Of a stretch of 8,012 nucleotides of DNA, positions 7,227 to 8,012 are shown piece by piece. The notes under the pieces are model-generated. The model was not told where the DNA came from, did not search any database, and worked only from the letters and a program-made list of their open reading frames with translations. The stretch lies in NCBI GenBank assembly GCA_028290245.1, contig JAQGKG010000241.1, positions 1 to 8,012 on the forward strand, given 5' to 3'. The translations under genes were made by a program, and so were the position numbers. Numbering within the stretch: the stretch's first letter is position 1; every line of letters starts with the position of its first letter. Source of the DNA: Devosia sp. (GTDB lineage Bacteria; Pseudomonadota; Alphaproteobacteria; Rhizobiales; Devosiaceae).

Positions 7227-7512
7227 AGTCACTCCGTTCTCGCCGGTTCATGTCCCGGGCGGAAATAACGCGGATCAAGCTGTCGCCCTCGCGCAGGGTG
7301 AAAGCGATCAACAGGAGCCGGCCATCCTCGGTCTGTCCCAACGCGTGATACCTTGCTTCGTCTGCACTATGTCTCGAATCGGTCAGAAGTAGCAGCGGGT
7401 CGTTGAAAAACACCTGCTCCGCCTCTGACTGCGATACGCTATGCTTGTCCTGGTTCTTGCGGGCATTGCCAGCATCCCATTCAAAGCCGACGATCTGGCT
7501 TAAGTCGATCAT
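7213..7512 (-). CDS. brnT: BrnT-family ribonuclease toxin
   Basis: The 99-residue product follows the BrnT pattern throughout: FEWDAGNARKNQDKHSV (10-26), EAEQVFFNDPLLLLTDSRHS (30-49), EARYHALGQTEDGRLLLIAF (52-71), and a C-terminal IRVISARDMNRRERSDYE (80-97). BrnT toxins have a RelE-like fold and inhibit growth by RNA cleavage. The conserved WD, KH, ISAR and RRER...YE elements look intact, so the toxin is probably functional. I chose ATG at 7512. The frame is open upstream to 7680, but those residues do not fit the family and would read through the dyad that looks like the operator. No strong ribosome-binding site is visible upstream, so the message may be leaderless or poorly translated. It is the first gene of the toxin-antitoxin pair. 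Confidence 0.9.
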   Translation of the reverse strand: MIDLSQIVGFEWDAGNARKNQDKHSVSQSEAEQVFFNDPLLLLTDSRHSADEARYHALGQTEDGRLLLIAFTLREGDSLIRVISARDMNRRERSDYEAA

Positions 7513-7516
7513 AGAT

Positions 7517-7535
7517 GTATATTGCCATGATATAC
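7517..7535. promoter_or_regulatory. Candidate operator dyad of the brnT-antitoxin operon
   Basis: A perfect inverted repeat, GTATAT, 7-base spacer, ATATAC, lies 4 bases upstream of the brnT ATG in an AT-rich patch. Its position and size fit a binding site for the RHH antitoxin, as autoregulation is the rule in BrnT/BrnA systems. On the minus strand a TTGAAC sequence lies upstream at a spacing (about 17) that would place a -10 element inside the dyad. That link is inference. Confidence 0.45.
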
Positions 7536-7572
7536 GGTGAAGTTCAAGTGGCATGGTGCATGCCGCCTTTCC

Positions 7573-7601
7573 TTGACTCCTTCCCCCCTTTCGCCTAAAC
7601 G
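7573..7601 (+). promoter_or_regulatory. Candidate ffh promoter
   Basis: TTGACT (7573-7578) is followed by a 17-base spacer and TAAACG (7596-7601). The -35 box is a good match (five of six) to alphaproteobacterial housekeeping promoters, but the -10 is weak. It would give a leader of about 160 bases before ffh. Other start sites closer to the gene are possible. Confidence 0.3.
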
Positions 7602-7637
7602 CACGATATTCATCAGGCTTTGCTCCTGACCAGCCGA

Positions 7638-7670
7638 CCGGGACCCCTTGAGGGTATAAACCGATCCCGG
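7638..7670 (+). repeat. Inverted repeat in the ffh leader
   Basis: CCGGGA (7638-7643) pairs with TCCCGG (7665-7670). A second, competing pairing, ACCC (7643-7646) with GGGT (7652-7655), lies within and shares one base with the first arm. If transcribed, this could form a structured leader element. There is no T-run after it, so it is not an intrinsic terminator. Confidence 0.35.
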
Positions 7671-7737
7671 AGGCCACCATCCGCCAGCGCGTTGCGCCCG
7701 CGGGTGAGCTTGGCGTTTGGACTGATGGATCCTATCT

Positions 7738-7756
7738 CTGCCGGATCGACCGGCGG
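7738..7756 (+). repeat. Short stem-loop 4 bases before the ffh ribosome-binding site
   Basis: CTGCCGG (7738-7744) pairs with CCGGCGG (7750-7756) across a 5-base loop, with seven pairs including one G-T. The ribosome-binding site GAGGA begins at 7761. A stem this close could influence ribosome loading, but in GC-rich DNA such a short stem can be chance. Confidence 0.35.
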
Positions 7757-7771
7757 GAAAGAGGAACTACA

Positions 7772-8012
7772 ATGTTTGACAGCTTAAGCGACCGGCTTGG
7801 CAAAATCTTCGAAGGTCTCCGCGGACGCGGCGCGCTCAATGCCGCCGACGTCGATGCAGCGATGCGCGAAATTCGCCGCGCGCTGATCGAGGCTGACGTA
7901 TCGCTCGAAGTCGTCAAGGCCTTCGTCGAACAGGTGCGCGAGCGCGCTGTGGGCGCCGAAGTGACCCGCTCGGTGACGCCGGGCCAGCAGGTCGTCAAGA
8001 TCGTCAATGACG
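7772..8012 (+). CDS. ffh: Signal recognition particle protein Ffh, N-terminal part (cut by window end)
   Basis: Eighty residues are visible before the window ends. They begin MFDSLSDRLGKIFEGLRGRG and match the helical N domain of Ffh, including the ALIEADVSLEVVK segment (37-49), where the family has ALLEADV. The GTPase G domain and the RNA/signal-sequence-binding M domain must lie downstream. Ffh binds signal sequences on nascent chains and delivers them to FtsY, whose gene is in this window. The start is clear: GAGGA (7761-7765) lies 6 bases before ATG. The absence of an acidic or Pro-rich N-terminal linker separates it from FtsY. In related bacteria ffh is commonly followed by rpsP, rimM and trmD, which could be checked beyond this window. 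Confidence 0.97.
   Translation, partial: MFDSLSDRLGKIFEGLRGRGALNAADVDAAMREIRRALIEADVSLEVVKAFVEQVRERAVGAEVTRSVTPGQQVVKIVND

Larger units (their letters stand above)
7513..7771. other. Divergent intergenic region between brnT and ffh
   Basis: This 259-base region separates the divergent brnT and ffh genes. It holds the brnT-proximal dyad (7517-7535), a candidate ffh promoter (7573-7601), an inverted repeat (7638-7670) and a stem-loop near the ffh ribosome-binding site (7738-7756). I looked for an SRP RNA gene (the conserved GGAAGCAGCC-type apical region) next to ffh and did not find one. No convincing short gene is visible. Confidence 0.6.

Noticed and set aside
7513..7680. N-terminal extension of brnT to an upstream start at 7680
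   Set aside because: The extra 56 residues do not fit BrnT proteins, which start just before the FEWD segment, and the extension would cover the promoter-like dyad.
7602..7771. Small SRP RNA gene beside ffh
   Set aside because: The conserved apical GGAAGCAGCC-type motif is absent from both strands of the region.

Overview
The window is GC-rich, tightly packed chromosomal DNA from an alphaproteobacterium, most likely of the order Hyphomicrobiales (Rhizobiales). This rests on the gene families, the Pro-rich FtsY N-terminus and the dapF-mtaB-ftsY order beside ffh, which I recall from rhizobial relatives. A Devosia-like genus is possible, but the sequence alone cannot fix it.

Layout. Positions 2-397 (+) hold the 3' part of an EVE-domain protein gene, which converges with a minus-strand housekeeping cluster. 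Read in transcription order (right to left), that cluster is dapF (4489-3614), mtaB (3614-2349), ftsY (2334-1120) and a septation protein A/IspZ-family membrane protein (1024-404). dapF and mtaB overlap by one base, mtaB and ftsY are 14 bases apart, and the ispZ-like gene follows after 95 bases. After a 280-base divergent intergenic region, two plus-strand genes overlap by ATGA: a cupin/JmjC-like putative Fe(II)/2-oxoglutarate oxygenase (4770-5729) and a CelD/FemAB-like GNAT acyltransferase (5726-6940). Converging on them is a minus-strand BrnT-type toxin (7512-7213) with a CopG-family antitoxin (7226-6957). A 259-base divergent intergenic region then leads to the start of ffh (7772 to the window end, +).

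How the genes relate. FtsY (receptor) and Ffh (targeting GTPase) are the two partner GTPases of co-translational membrane targeting, and here they flank the locus. DapF supplies meso-diaminopimelate for peptidoglycan and lysine. MtaB modifies A37 of certain tRNAs. The IspZ-like protein is an inner-membrane cell-envelope protein. The oxygenase/acyltransferase pair and the toxin-antitoxin pair lie between dapF and ffh and look like accessory cargo in an otherwise conserved neighbourhood.

The least characterised part is the oxygenase-acyltransferase pair. It has a tight operon structure, an intact HxD...H metal-binding triad in the first gene, and a 22-base near-perfect palindrome upstream. No substrate can be read from the sequence. 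I found no RNA genes, CRISPR arrays, insertion sequences or convincing intrinsic terminators.
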